From NCBI GenBank assembly GCA_902579105.1, contig CACHFM010000001.1, forward strand, positions 1-64,000: a stretch of 64,000 nucleotides of DNA. Reading direction: 5' to 3'. Made by a program: the position numbers and the translations under genes. This DNA is from an uncultured Pelagibacteraceae bacterium. GTDB taxonomy: Bacteria > Pseudomonadota > Alphaproteobacteria > Pelagibacterales > Pelagibacteraceae. Below the pieces are notes generated by a model. That model was not told the DNA's origin. It saw nothing but the letters and a program-made list of their open reading frames with translations, and searched no databases. Each line of letters opens with the position of its first letter. The stretch's first letter is position 1. Positions 44,769 through 53,831 of this stretch are shown piece after piece.

Positions 44769-46021
44769 TATTTTATGCGTCTAATTCTAGCTCCAATTTT
44801 TTTTAATTTTTTCTCTATATTTTCATATCCACGATCAAGATGATAAATTCTATTAATTACTGATTTTCCATTTGCTATTAATGCAGCAAGAATTAAAGAT
44901 ACAGATGCTCTTAAATCTGTTGCCATTAATTCAGCGGCTGCAAAATTAATATTTCCTTGAATTATTGCCCTATTGCCATTTATTGAAATTTGAGCTCCCA
45001 TTCGATTTAATTCAGCAACGTGCATGAATCTGTTTTCAAATATATCTTCTTTAATTAAAGATTTTTTATTTGCCTTACATAACAGTACCATTAATTGTGC
45101 CTGTAAATCAGTAGGAAATCCAGGATATGGAGCAGTTTTAATATTAATACTTTTAATTATTTTTTTTCCAATAACATTTACTTCATTTTTTTTAACAACA
45201 ATTTTTGTACCAATTTTTCTAAGGGTATCTATTTCTGTTTTAATAATTTTTGGAATTATATTTTTAATTTTTAAATTACCTTCTGTTGCTGCAGCTGCAA
45301 CTAAGTAAGTTCCAGCTTCAATTCTATCAAACATAACTGAATAGGTTGTTTCATTTATTTGATTTACTCCATCAATTTTGATTTTACGTTTTCCAACCCA
45401 TTTTATTTTACAGCCTATTTTATTTAAAAAATTGACTAAATCTTTTATTTCAGGTTCTATTGCACAATTACTTAGGATGGTTGTACCTTTTGCAAGGCTT
45501 GCTGCGATAATTAAATTTTCTGTAGCACCCACAGATATTTTTGGGAAACGAATTTTAGAACCTACTAATCCTTTTGGGGTAGATGCATGAACATAACCTT
45601 GGGTAATATTGTATTTAACACCAAGTTTTGAAAATGCTTTTAAATGAATATCTATTGGTCTAGTTCCAATTGCACATCCTCCTGGAAGTGAAACTTTTGC
45701 TTTTCCAAATTTTGCAAGTAAAGGGCCAAGAACTAATATTCCAGCACGCATTGTTTTTACCAAACTATAAGAAGCAAAATTTTTATTTTGTGTAGAATTA
45801 TTAATAATTAATTTTTTTTTTTTAAATCTAATTTTTGAACCTAGCGATTGTAATAAATTTATCATAGTCTCAATGTCTTTAACTTTTGGTAAATTTTTTA
45901 AATTAACTTTTTTACTAGATAATAAAGTTGCAGCTAAGATAGGTAATGAGGCATTTTTAGAACCTGAAATATTTATTTGTCCTTTGAGCTTATTAGCTCC
46001 AAAGACTTCTAGTTTTTGCAT
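44768..46021 (-). CDS. murA: UDP-N-acetylglucosamine 1-carboxyvinyltransferase
   Basis: MurA makes the first committed peptidoglycan precursor by transferring enolpyruvate to UDP-GlcNAc. The 417 residues have SGSKNASLPILAA at the N-terminus (with the conserved Lys-Asn), the active-site cysteine in GGCAIGTRPIDIH (the fosfomycin target), LRASVSLILAALIA and HLDRGYENIEKKL near the C-terminus. A 2-bp gap separates it from dcd upstream. Confidence 0.98.
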   Translation of the reverse strand: MQKLEVFGANKLKGQINISGSKNASLPILAATLLSSKKVNLKNLPKVKDIETMINLLQSLGSKIRFKKKKLIINNSTQNKNFASYSLVKTMRAGILVLGPLLAKFGKAKVSLPGGCAIGTRPIDIHLKAFSKLGVKYNITQGYVHASTPKGLVGSKIRFPKISVGATENLIIAASLAKGTTILSNCAIEPEIKDLVNFLNKIGCKIKWVGKRKIKIDGVNQINETTYSVMFDRIEAGTYLVAAAATEGNLKIKNIIPKIIKTEIDTLRKIGTKIVVKKNEVNVIGKKIIKSINIKTAPYPGFPTDLQAQLMVLLCKANKKSLIKEDIFENRFMHVAELNRMGAQISINGNRAIIQGNINFAAAELMATDLRASVSLILAALIANGKSVINRIYHLDRGYENIEKKLKKIGARIRRIK

Positions 46022-46023
46022 AA

Positions 46024-46578
46024 TTAAACTTTGGGTAAAGTTACACCAGTTTGTCCCATATACTTTCCATTTCGATCAGCATAAGTCACTTCCGGTTTTT
46101 CATTGCCTTTTAAAAAAATGAACTGTGCAACTCCCTCATTAGCATAAATTTTTGCGGGTAGAGGTGTGGTGTTAGAAAATTCAAGCGTTACATACCCTTC
46201 CCAACCTGGTTCCAAAGGAGTAACATTAACAATAATTCCACATCTTGCATAAGTTGATTTCCCTAAACAAATAACCATCACATCATTAGGAATTTTAAAT
46301 TTTTCGACTGTTCTAGCTAATACAAATGAGTTTGGTGGAATAATGCACTCTGAAACATTTTTAGTTATAAAATTAGTAGGTTTAAAATTTTTAGGATCAA
46401 CTATTTCAGAATTAACATTAGTAAAAATTTTAAATTCTTCAGAAACTCTAGCATCGTAACCAAATGAGGATAAACCGTATGATATACTATCTCCTCTAAT
46501 CTGTTTTTCCTCAAATGGAGAAATCATGTTTTCTTCCTTGGACATTCTTCTTATCCATTTATCTGAAAGAACTGTCAT
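46024..46578 (-). CDS. dcd: dCTP deaminase
   Basis: Dcd deaminates dCTP to dUTP, feeding dTMP synthesis. The 184-residue trimeric-dUTPase-like protein has [23 protein letters not shown] and [20 protein letters not shown] with the catalytic Glu in PLEPGWEG, and ends with [12 protein letters not shown]. It shares one base with the stop of the 33-codon small gene upstream and is followed by murA. Confidence 0.97.
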   Translation of the reverse strand: MTVLSDKWIRRMSKEENMISPFEEKQIRGDSISYGLSSFGYDARVSEEFKIFTNVNSEIVDPKNFKPTNFITKNVSECIIPPNSFVLARTVEKFKIPNDVMVICLGKSTYARCGIIVNVTPLEPGWEGYVTLEFSNTTPLPAKIYANEGVAQFIFLKGNEKPEVTYADRNGKYMGQTGVTLPKV

Positions 46579-46679
46579 TATTTATTTTTCTTCTTTAGTT
46601 TTTTTTGAAAAATTTTTCTTTTTTTTAAATTTCTTCTTAATGCTTGACGCAAAAGTTGATTTTTTTCTTTTGAATTCAT
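46578..46679 (-). CDS. Small basic protein, 33 residues
   Basis: A short reading frame starts at an ATG that overlaps the TGA of the 66-residue gene upstream (ATGA) and ends in TAA sharing one base with the dcd ATG. The product is very basic, with core [20 protein letters not shown], which resembles small alphaproteobacterial proteins with an ALRxNLxRRKxQ motif. The perfect coupling on both sides and the motif argue for a real gene. Function is unknown; RNA or ribosome binding is only a guess from charge. Confidence 0.6.
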   Translation of the reverse strand: MNSKEKNQLLRQALRRNLKKRKIFQKKLKKKNK

Positions 46680-46876
46680 TCTTTGTCTGGATTTGTAAGG
46701 AAGTCTAAAGTGATTGGCTTAGAAGTGTCTAAAGTTTTTGATTTAGACTCCTCTTCTTTAGGCCCTTCTTTCGCTAAACGCTTAGCTTTTTTTTCAGCAA
46801 GTTTTCTTTCTCTTTTAGCTTGCTTTTCCATAAGCTTAGTGCCTTTAGTAGATTTATAATCGTAATGAATTCCCAT
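46676..46876 (-). CDS. Conserved small charged protein, 66 residues
   Basis: It begins MGIHYDYKSTKGTKL and continues with a Lys/Glu-rich helix (MEKQAKRERKLAEKKAKRLAKEG) likely to form a single charged alpha helix, then an acidic tail. I do not recognise a characterised family. It is the first gene of a small unit with the 33-residue protein and dcd-murA, about 100 bp from the tRNA-Thr gene on the other strand. The codon use is like that of neighbours. Confidence 0.7.
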   Translation of the reverse strand: MGIHYDYKSTKGTKLMEKQAKRERKLAEKKAKRLAKEGPKEEESKSKTLDTSKPITLDFLTNPDKE

Positions 46877-46976
46877 AAATTTTTCTCAAGTAGATATAAA
46901 TCATATTGCTCAAAAAATTAAGGCAATATTTTGAAAAAAATGCTTTATTATCAATTAAATACAAATTGTACCAAAA

Positions 46977-47050
46977 GCTCCGGTCGATTAATGGTAAATC
47001 AAGTCATTGGTAATGATTAGCTCCCTGGTCAGTACAGGGTCGGAGCACCA
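46977..47050 (+). tRNA. tRNA-Thr (anticodon GGU), unusual T-loop
   Basis: A 74-nt cloverleaf: acceptor GCTCCGG/TCGGAGC, D arm GATT-AATGGTA-AATC, anticodon stem AGTCA/TGATT with loop TTGGTAA (anticodon GGT), T stem CCCTG/CAGGG, discriminator A and encoded CCA. The T loop is GTCAGTA: positions 55-56 keep UC, but position 54 is G and 58 is G instead of the near-universal T and A. All stems pair, so I call it a gene rather than a pseudogene. It converges on the gene at 47054 with a 3-bp gap. Confidence 0.8.
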
Positions 47051-47053
47051 CAG

Positions 47054-47776
47054 CTACTTTTTGTAAAAAAATTTTCTTATAAAAATTGTAATTAAAACTA
47101 ATCCAAAAAAAGCTAACAATGGAATATAAATATCTCTTGAGGTAATCAAATCCATGATACTTGGAACTTCAGATTTTTGATCAATAATTTTTTCTAATCC
47201 ATTCCCAATTGAAACTACTAAAAATATCTGTGGGATAATTCCAATCAATGTGGCAAAGAAAAAATTACTTGCTTTTACATTAAAAATAGTTGGCAATAAA
47301 CAACTCAATTGCCAGGGTATTCCACCAATAAATCTGTAAAATAATAAATAAATAAATTCTGATTTTTTAAATTTACTCTCAAGATTTTTATACTTATCCA
47401 AAAATTTTTCTCTAATTAATTCTTTTAAAAAATAATTTCCAAATTTATATAAAAATGTTGCTCCTATACTTAACCCTAACGATACAACTAAGACTCCTAC
47501 CCATTTACCAAAAATAAATCCACCTAGTAACGCAACTGGAGTTCCAAATCCTAATAATGGAAAAACCCATAATACTGTTAATATTAAAAAAACTATAAAT
47601 AATAAAAATAAATTAGTTTCTTTTAAATCAAAAAAATAATTTCTGTTTTCTTTGATAAAATCATAAGAGGTTAATTCTTGAAGACTAAATTTCGAAAAGA
47701 AAAAATATAAAAACAAACAAACAAGTAGAATATAAAATAATCCGATAAATAATTTAATTTTTTTAGCTTTTTCCAT
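47054..47776 (-). CDS. TVP38/TMEM64 (VTT/DedA-like) membrane protein
   Basis: The 240-residue integral membrane protein has about five to six hydrophobic segments and the VTT-domain signature FGTPVALLGGFIFGKWVGVLVVSLG followed by FYRFIGGIPWQLSCLLPTIFNVK. Members are thought to act in membrane lipid scrambling or homeostasis; the specific role is unknown. It is transcribed divergently from rpmH across 92 bp. Confidence 0.88.
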   Translation of the reverse strand: MEKAKKIKLFIGLFYILLVCLFLYFFFSKFSLQELTSYDFIKENRNYFFDLKETNLFLLFIVFLILTVLWVFPLLGFGTPVALLGGFIFGKWVGVLVVSLGLSIGATFLYKFGNYFLKELIREKFLDKYKNLESKFKKSEFIYLLFYRFIGGIPWQLSCLLPTIFNVKASNFFFATLIGIIPQIFLVVSIGNGLEKIIDQKSEVPSIMDLITSRDIYIPLLAFFGLVLITIFIRKFFYKK

Positions 47777-47868
47777 TAATTCTAACGCTAATTATAAAAT
47801 CTTCTATTTGCTATTTATATATTTAATTACTATAAAGAGCCAAATTTTAAAAAAATTAACCACATACT

Positions 47869-48009
47869 ATGAAGCGAACATATCAACCATCTAATGTGAA
47901 AAGAGCCAGAAAACATGGTTTTAGATCTAAAATGAAAAGCAAAGGTGGAAAAAAACTTTTAGCTAGACGAAGAGCAAGAGGAAGAAAATCGTTAACTGTT
48001 TCAGTCTAG
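47869..48009 (+). CDS. rpmH: 50S ribosomal protein L34
   Basis: A short 46-residue basic protein, with the invariant [19 protein letters not shown] opening and the [17 protein letters not shown] tail. It is a structural protein of the large subunit. It starts at 47869 and is followed 4 bp later by rnpA, the near-universal rpmH-rnpA pair. The sequence CCACATACT just before the ATG shows no Shine-Dalgarno. Confidence 0.98.
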   Translation: MKRTYQPSNVKRARKHGFRSKMKSKGGKKLLARRRARGRKSLTVSV

Positions 48010-48013
48010 ATCA

Positions 48014-48355
48014 ATGAAAAGCAAAATACTTGCTCTTTCAAAAAATGAAGAATTTAAAAGTCTATTAAAACAAAAAAAAATCTCAAATAAATACGTTACA
48101 ATTTATTTTGGTAATTTAAATAATAAGGATAATCGAAAAATTAATATTAGTTTCGTAACAAAGAAAAAAATTGGAAATGCTGTTAAAAGAAATAAAATTA
48201 AACGTAGATTACGAAATATAATTAACGAAGCAGCTAGAAAAATATCATTAAAATTTAATTATTCATATCTTGTTATTGCTAAGTCAACTATGTTAAATAA
48301 TGATTACAAAATTATAAAGGAAACCCTATTTCAAGATTTAGGAAAAATTAAATAA
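48014..48355 (+). CDS. rnpA: Ribonuclease P protein component
   Basis: The protein cofactor of RNase P helps mature the 5' ends of tRNAs. The 113 residues contain the RNR motif equivalent GNAVKRNKIKRRLRNIINEA (about 56-75) and an N-terminal hydrophobic-basic strand. It lies between rpmH and yidD, sharing one base with the yidD start. Confidence 0.95.
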   Translation: MKSKILALSKNEEFKSLLKQKKISNKYVTIYFGNLNNKDNRKINISFVTKKKIGNAVKRNKIKRRLRNIINEAARKISLKFNYSYLVIAKSTMLNNDYKIIKETLFQDLGKIK

Positions 48356-48606
48356 TGAAAATTTTAGTAAATATTTTAATTAAATTAATTAAAGGATATA
48401 AATTTATTTTAAGTCCATTATTTGGTCAATCTTGCAGATACTTACCAACATGCTCTGATTACGCTATTGAGTCTTTAAAAGAGTTTGGTTTGGCCAAAGG
48501 TTTGTTTATGAGTATAAAAAGAATTTTATCATGCCATCCAATTAAATTTTTAGGAGGTGGAGAAGGATTTGATCCTGTAAAAAAAGAAATGAAAGTAAAA
48601 AAATAA
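48355..48606 (+). CDS. yidD: Membrane protein insertion efficiency factor YidD
   Basis: The 83-residue protein has an amphipathic N-terminus (KLIKGYKFILSPLFG), the three-cysteine core CRYLPTCSDYAIESLKEFG and the RILSCHPIKFLGGGEGFDPV tail that define the family. It assists YidC-dependent insertion at the inner face of the inner membrane. One-base overlaps tie it to rnpA and yidC. Confidence 0.96.
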   Translation: MKILVNILIKLIKGYKFILSPLFGQSCRYLPTCSDYAIESLKEFGLAKGLFMSIKRILSCHPIKFLGGGEGFDPVKKEMKVKK

Positions 48607-50285
48607 TGGATACACGAAATGTAATTGCAGCAATATCTTTATCTGCAGCAGTTATTATTTTATATTCTCTTTTTTTTGCTCCAGTTCCAGAGACAGTAAA
48701 AAAAAATGTTGATGAATTAAAAAAAATTGAACAAGGTACTGATACACCTAGTTTGGATCAAAAAGAAAAAGTAACAGAAATATCAAGAGAAGAAGCGTTA
48801 AGTCAAAGTGAAAGAATTCAATTTGAAAATCAAAGTATTGTTGGATCAATTTCTTTAAAAGGTGCAGCCATCGATGATTTAATTTTTAAAGAATATAAAG
48901 TAAGTTTAGATAGTGATAAAAAAGTTAAACTTTTATCACCAAGAAATTCTAAGGATGGATACTTTATAGAAAGTGGTTTTATTACTACTGACAAGAATAT
49001 TAATATTCCAAACTCTGAGTCTATTTGGACAATATCAGGAAATAATAAGCTGACTGATCAGTCACCAATAAAATTATCTTGGGCAAATGATCAAGGAATT
49101 ATCTTTGAAAAAGAAATATCGCTAGATGATAAATTCTTATTTACTATTAAACAAAGAATTATTAATTCAACTGAAAAAGTTTATGATTTTTATTCATACG
49201 CACAAATTATAAGAAATGAAATTCCTGAAATATCAAACTTCTATATCCTTCACGAAGGTTTGCTTGCAGATCTAGATGACGAGCTAATTGAAGAGGATTA
49301 TGATGATATTCAGGAAAAAAAATTTACAAGAACTTCTCAAAAAGGTTGGCTTGGAATTTCAGACAAATTTTGGATAACATCATTAATCCCACCTAGTGGA
49401 AAAGAATTTAAAACCACATTTGATTATAAAAATAAATTTAGAGCAAATTTTGTTACAACAGAGCCACATGAATTAAAAAAAAATTCAAGTATTGAAGAAA
49501 AAATACAAATTATAGTGGCAGCGAAGAGAGTAGATGTTATTGACGGATATGCTGAATCATTAAATATAGATAAATTTGATTTAGCAATAGATTGGGGAAT
49601 TTTATACTTCATTACCAAGCCTTTATTTTTTGGTATCGACTATTTCTTTAAATTGCTTGGAAATTACGGTCTTGCCATTATTGCGATTACAATATGTATA
49701 AGACTTGCCTTTTTCCCACTCGCAAATTTTTCATTTAGAAGTATGGCTAAAATGAAAGCTCTACAACCTGAAATGACAAGACTTAAAGAGCTACATAAAG
49801 AGGATAAGATGAAATTACAGCAAGCAATGATGGCTCTTTATAAAAAAGAGAAAGTAAATCCTATGTCGGGATGTCTTCCAATACTTGTTCAAATTCCAGT
49901 TTTCTTTGCATTATATAAAGTATTATTTGTAACAATTGAAATGAGACAGATGCCTTTTTATGGTTGGATTAGAGATTTATCAGAAAGAGATCCAACTTCT
50001 CTTTTTAATTTATTTGGTTTAATTCCTTGGGACCCGCCATCATTTTTACTTATTGGGGTGTGGCCGTGCTTAATGGGCTTATCGATGTTTATACAGCAAA
50101 AACTAAATCCAGCCCCACCAGATCCTATACAAGCAAAAATATTTATGTTTTTTCCACTTTTTCTGACAGTAATTTTAGCACCATTCCCTTCAGGATTAGT
50201 AATTTATTGGACTGTTAATAATATTTTAACAATGGCTCAGCAAGTATTCATAATGAAACGAACAACTATTAAAACTACAACTTAA
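48606..50285 (+). CDS. yidC: Membrane protein insertase YidC
   Basis: YidC inserts and folds inner-membrane proteins, alone or with SecYEG. The 559 residues show an N-terminal TM helix (about 6-22), a large periplasmic beta-sandwich domain (about 50-320) and the conserved C-terminal five-TM core beginning near LGNYGLAIIAITICIRLAFFPL, with KMKALQPEMTRLKE (cytoplasmic hairpin) and PMSGCLPILVQIPVFFALYKVL. It is the third product of the rpmH-rnpA-yidD-yidC operon. Confidence 0.97.
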   Translation: MDTRNVIAAISLSAAVIILYSLFFAPVPETVKKNVDELKKIEQGTDTPSLDQKEKVTEISREEALSQSERIQFENQSIVGSISLKGAAIDDLIFKEYKVSLDSDKKVKLLSPRNSKDGYFIESGFITTDKNINIPNSESIWTISGNNKLTDQSPIKLSWANDQGIIFEKEISLDDKFLFTIKQRIINSTEKVYDFYSYAQIIRNEIPEISNFYILHEGLLADLDDELIEEDYDDIQEKKFTRTSQKGWLGISDKFWITSLIPPSGKEFKTTFDYKNKFRANFVTTEPHELKKNSSIEEKIQIIVAAKRVDVIDGYAESLNIDKFDLAIDWGILYFITKPLFFGIDYFFKLLGNYGLAIIAITICIRLAFFPLANFSFRSMAKMKALQPEMTRLKELHKEDKMKLQQAMMALYKKEKVNPMSGCLPILVQIPVFFALYKVLFVTIEMRQMPFYGWIRDLSERDPTSLFNLFGLIPWDPPSFLLIGVWPCLMGLSMFIQQKLNPAPPDPIQAKIFMFFPLFLTVILAPFPSGLVIYWTVNNILTMAQQVFIMKRTTIKTTT

Positions 50286-50314
50286 TGTTGTTATAATCAC
50301 CAAAATATAAATTA

Positions 50315-51163
50315 ATGGATTTAAAAAAAATATTACCCGAAAATGGGCCACCTATTGAAGAAGTTTCTAAATATATAGAAAAATATAAAAATGAATTAAT
50401 TGTTATTAAATATGGGGGTAACGTTTTTATAGATAGAAATATATTTAACAATTTTATCGAAGATATAAGTTTACTAAATAAGCTAGGACTTTCAATTGTA
50501 GTAGTTCATGGTGGAGGACCAAGAATTAAAAGAGAATTAGATAAATCTAATATACAATCAAAATTTATAAGAGGATTGCGTGTAACTGATGAAAAAATTA
50601 TAAATATAGTTGAATCAGTTCTGATTGATTTTAATGTTGATATTGTATCGTCACTAAACAATATGGGGTCTCAAGCTATTTCAATTAATACTAAACAAAA
50701 TAACATTATTGAGGTACTTCCTGAAGCAGAAGAGCTTGGATTTGTTGGAATACCAAACAAAATTGATGTTGATACTATAAAAAATATAATTGAAAAAAAA
50801 ACAATTCCAATAATATCTCCTTTGGGTTTGGGGGAAAAAAATCAGGTATATAACATAAATGGTGATACAGCTGCAGGAGCGATAGCTAAATCACTAAAAT
50901 CTAGAAGATTACTTCTAATGACAAATGTAAAAGGTGTTCTTAATAAAGAAAAAAAACTTATAGAGGAAATTTCTTCCTCAGAAATTTTGGATATGATCAA
51001 AAATGGAATTATCACTGAAGGAATGATACCAAAAATTAATACTTGTTTAGATGCAGTGAATAATGGTGTTACAGCGGTTGGTATCATAGATGGAAGAGAA
51101 AAACACTCAATATTATTTGAAATTTTTTCAGATAAAGGTTCTGGAACTCTTATAAGAAAATAA
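50315..51163 (+). CDS. argB: Acetylglutamate kinase
   Basis: ArgB phosphorylates N-acetylglutamate in arginine synthesis. The 282-residue amino-acid-kinase fold has IKYGGNVF (residues ~32-39), VVHGGGPRIKREL, INGDTAAGAIAKSL and a C-terminal GMIPKINTCLDAVNNGV. The N-terminal extension (about residues 1-28) is typical of arginine-sensitive forms. It follows yidC after 29 bp; engB, which usually lies between them in relatives, is absent here. Confidence 0.96.
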   Translation: MDLKKILPENGPPIEEVSKYIEKYKNELIVIKYGGNVFIDRNIFNNFIEDISLLNKLGLSIVVVHGGGPRIKRELDKSNIQSKFIRGLRVTDEKIINIVESVLIDFNVDIVSSLNNMGSQAISINTKQNNIIEVLPEAEELGFVGIPNKIDVDTIKNIIEKKTIPIISPLGLGEKNQVYNINGDTAAGAIAKSLKSRRLLLMTNVKGVLNKEKKLIEEISSSEILDMIKNGIITEGMIPKINTCLDAVNNGVTAVGIIDGREKHSILFEIFSDKGSGTLIRK

Positions 51164-51849
51164 TGAATCTTAAAAATATAAAATATATTATTCTAGACAT
51201 GGATGGATGTTGTTACCACCCAAGATATTTAAAGACGCTGTTTGGACAAGTTAGCGCAAGAATGACTGATTTTATATCGCTTAAGCTTAAAATTGAAAAA
51301 TCAAAAGCAAAAGAAATTCAGCGGGAATATTTTTATAAGTACGATACTTCCCTAAATGGATTAATGAAAAATTACCCAGATTTAATTAATGCCTCCGAAT
51401 TCCTTCAATATGTTCACAATATTAACTATGACTGTCTTGAAAAAGATATTGAACTTAGAGAAGAGCTGTTGAAATTGAATGTAAAAACATATTGTGCAAC
51501 AAATGGAAGTAAGGAACATGCAATTAATTGTATGAAAAAAATTGGTATCGATGATTTATTTGAGGGAAAAATCATGGATATCGTTGATTTCAAATTTAAA
51601 CCAAAACCCAATCCTGAATCACTTAAGTTAATGTGTGACAAATATGAAATTCCAGCTAATAAAGAAACTGTTTATATTGAAGATATCTGTAAAAATCTCT
51701 CATCTTATACTGCAAAAGATATGATAAAAGTTTGGTTTATGAACGAAGAACCTATTAATGACCTAGATAAATATAAACATATCATTGATTATAAAATTAA
51801 TAATCTTGCTTTATTTTTAAAAAAAATAAGGCTATTAAAAGAAGCATAA
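51163..51849 (+). CDS. HAD-family hydrolase, pyrimidine 5'-nucleotidase-like
   Basis: The 228-residue HAD phosphatase has motif I LDMDGCCYHP (nucleophile Asp, about 11-20), motif II around KTYCATNGSKEHA, the Lys-containing motif III near KFKPKPNPESL and motif IV VYIEDICKNL. The layout matches SDT1/pyrimidine 5'-nucleotidase-type enzymes commonly located between argB and dapD in alphaproteobacteria. The usual DxDNTLYP reads DMDGCCYHP. The true substrate is not certain. Confidence 0.85.
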   Translation: MNLKNIKYIILDMDGCCYHPRYLKTLFGQVSARMTDFISLKLKIEKSKAKEIQREYFYKYDTSLNGLMKNYPDLINASEFLQYVHNINYDCLEKDIELREELLKLNVKTYCATNGSKEHAINCMKKIGIDDLFEGKIMDIVDFKFKPKPNPESLKLMCDKYEIPANKETVYIEDICKNLSSYTAKDMIKVWFMNEEPINDLDKYKHIIDYKINNLALFLKKIRLLKEA

Positions 51850-51853
51850 TATT

Positions 51854-52684
51854 ATGAGTAATATAGAAAAAATTATAAATGATGCTTGGGAAAATAGAGA
51901 AAAAGTAAATCAAAATTCAGACGAGAGTCTAAAAAATACAATCAATCAAATTATTGATGAATTGGATAGTGGCAAAGTAAGAGTTGCTGAAAAAATAAAT
52001 GGAGAATGGATTACTCATCAACATATAAAAAAAGCTATAATGCTTAGCTTTAGAATTTATCCCATGGAAAGTTTAAGCGGACCTTATAGTAGCTGGTATG
52101 ATAAAGCTCATTTGTTAAAAGGAAAAACAGCTGGCTGGACGAAAGAAGATCATGAGAAGGCAGGATTTAGAATGGTGCCTAATTCACCTGTAAGAAAAGG
52201 ATCATTCGTTGGAAAAAATGTTGTCTTAATGCCATGTTATGTAAATATTGGAGCTTATATCGACGAAGGAAGTATGATTGATACTTTTGCTAGGGCAGGT
52301 AGTTGTTGTCAGATAGGAAAAAATTGTCATATCTCTGCAGGTTCAGGTATCGGTGGCGTCTTGGAGCCTGCTCAAGCCTTACCAACAATAATTGAGGACA
52401 ATGTATTTGTCGGAGCTATGTCAGAAGTTGTTGAAGGAGTAGTAGTGGGTGAAGGATCAGTTTTAAGTATGGGGATGTATATTGGACAATCTACAAAAAT
52501 CGTTAATAGAAAAAGTGGAGAAATAATTTATGGAAAAATACCTCCATATTCAGTTGTAGTTCCAGGCTCTCTCCCTGATAAGAATAATCCTTCAGCACCA
52601 TCATTATCATGTGCTGTAATTATTAAACAAGTTGATGAAAAAACAAGGTCTAAAACTTCTATTAACGATCTTTTAAGAGAATAG
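51854..52684 (+). CDS. dapD: Tetrahydrodipicolinate N-succinyltransferase
   Basis: DapD succinylates tetrahydrodipicolinate in the succinylase DAP/lysine pathway. The 276 residues start with a helical domain and continue with a left-handed beta helix of hexapeptide repeats (for example GKNVVLMPCYVNIGAYID and IEDNVFVGAMSEVVEGVVVGEGSVLSMG), ending in the PPYSVVVPGSLP segment. It lies 4 bp from the HAD gene and from dapE on either side. Confidence 0.97.
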   Translation: MSNIEKIINDAWENREKVNQNSDESLKNTINQIIDELDSGKVRVAEKINGEWITHQHIKKAIMLSFRIYPMESLSGPYSSWYDKAHLLKGKTAGWTKEDHEKAGFRMVPNSPVRKGSFVGKNVVLMPCYVNIGAYIDEGSMIDTFARAGSCCQIGKNCHISAGSGIGGVLEPAQALPTIIEDNVFVGAMSEVVEGVVVGEGSVLSMGMYIGQSTKIVNRKSGEIIYGKIPPYSVVVPGSLPDKNNPSAPSLSCAVIIKQVDEKTRSKTSINDLLRE

Positions 52685-52688
52685 ATTA

Positions 52689-53831
52689 ATGAAAACTTAT
52701 AATGAATTAAAATTAGCTCAGGAGCTAATAAGGTTTCCAACAGTTAAAACTGAAGACAAAGGTATAATTAAATTTTTATCTAAAAAACTGTCATCAATTG
52801 GTTTTAAATGTAAAGTTATTAAATCAAAAGGTACAGGTATAAAACCTGCTTTAAATTTATATGCTAAATTTGGTAATTCAAAACCCCATATAAATTTTTT
52901 AGGACACACCGATGTAGTTGCAAACCTAAGTAATTGGAAAATTCCACCATTTAAAGGTGTTATAAGAAAAGGATATTTAAATGGTAGAGGATCTCAAGAT
53001 ATGAAAGGTGGGATAGCTTGTTTTATAAGTGCAATTAGTAACTTTATAAAAAATGAAAAATTTCAAGGATCTATTTCAATTATTATTGCTGCAGATGAGG
53101 AGACAACAGGCCTAGGAACTCAAGCAATTATTAAATATCTTAAAAGAAGAGCTGAAAAAATTGATTTTTCAATTATTGCTGAGCCGTCTTCAAATAAATC
53201 TATTGGTGACGAAATAAGAATTGGAAGACGTGGTTCAATGAATGGAATAATAACTGTAAATGGAAAAAGTGGTCACTCAGCATTTTATGGGTCATATATC
53301 AATCCATGTACAGCTTTAGCTAAAATAATCACAAAATTGAAAAGTACATCTCTAGACACAGGTACAAAATTTATGCCTCAATCTAATCTGGAATTTACAA
53401 AAATAAATGTAGAAAACTTATCAGAAAATGTAGTTCCACAATCTGCAAGTGCAAAATTTAATGTTAGATTTAACTCAAAACACAAATCATCTTCTTTAAA
53501 GAAAAAGTTAAATAAAATAATTAATACAATTGCAAAAAAAGAAAAATGTAACACTAAGATAGAATACAGAGTTAGTGGTGAGGCTTTTTATACTCAGCCT
53601 AATAAAGAAATATACATGGTTAAAAAAAGTGTAAAAAAAATCACAGGAAATTCAGCGAAATTAAATTGTAGAGGTGGAACAAGTGATAGCCGATTTTTGG
53701 GTTCAATTCCAAGACTTGAATTAGGATTAAGAAATAATACTATTCATATGGTTAATGAAAGAACTTCAATTTCAGATATGAAAAAATTAACTAAAATATA
53801 TTATAATATTTTAAAAAATTATTTTAAGTGA
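52689..53831 (+). CDS. dapE: Succinyl-diaminopimelate desuccinylase
   Basis: DapE removes succinate to give LL-DAP for lysine and peptidoglycan. The 380-residue M20 dizinc peptidase shows the metal motifs FLGHTDVV (His), RGSQDMKGGIACFISA (Asp), ADEETTGLGTQ (catalytic Glu-Glu) and a C-terminal RGGTSDSRFLG. It follows dapD by 4 bp. The TGA stop overlaps the GTG start of the next gene. Confidence 0.96.
   Translation: MKTYNELKLAQELIRFPTVKTEDKGIIKFLSKKLSSIGFKCKVIKSKGTGIKPALNLYAKFGNSKPHINFLGHTDVVANLSNWKIPPFKGVIRKGYLNGRGSQDMKGGIACFISAISNFIKNEKFQGSISIIIAADEETTGLGTQAIIKYLKRRAEKIDFSIIAEPSSNKSIGDEIRIGRRGSMNGIITVNGKSGHSAFYGSYINPCTALAKIITKLKSTSLDTGTKFMPQSNLEFTKINVENLSENVVPQSASAKFNVRFNSKHKSSSLKKKLNKIINTIAKKEKCNTKIEYRVSGEAFYTQPNKEIYMVKKSVKKITGNSAKLNCRGGTSDSRFLGSIPRLELGLRNNTIHMVNERTSISDMKKLTKIYYNILKNYFK

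Noticed and set aside
47777-48009. Possible replication origin near rpmH-rnpA, with a DnaA-box-like TTAACCACA at 47856-47864
   Set aside because: Only one imperfect box, no dnaA or dnaN gene nearby, no cluster of boxes; the sequence is simply the region just before the rpmH start.
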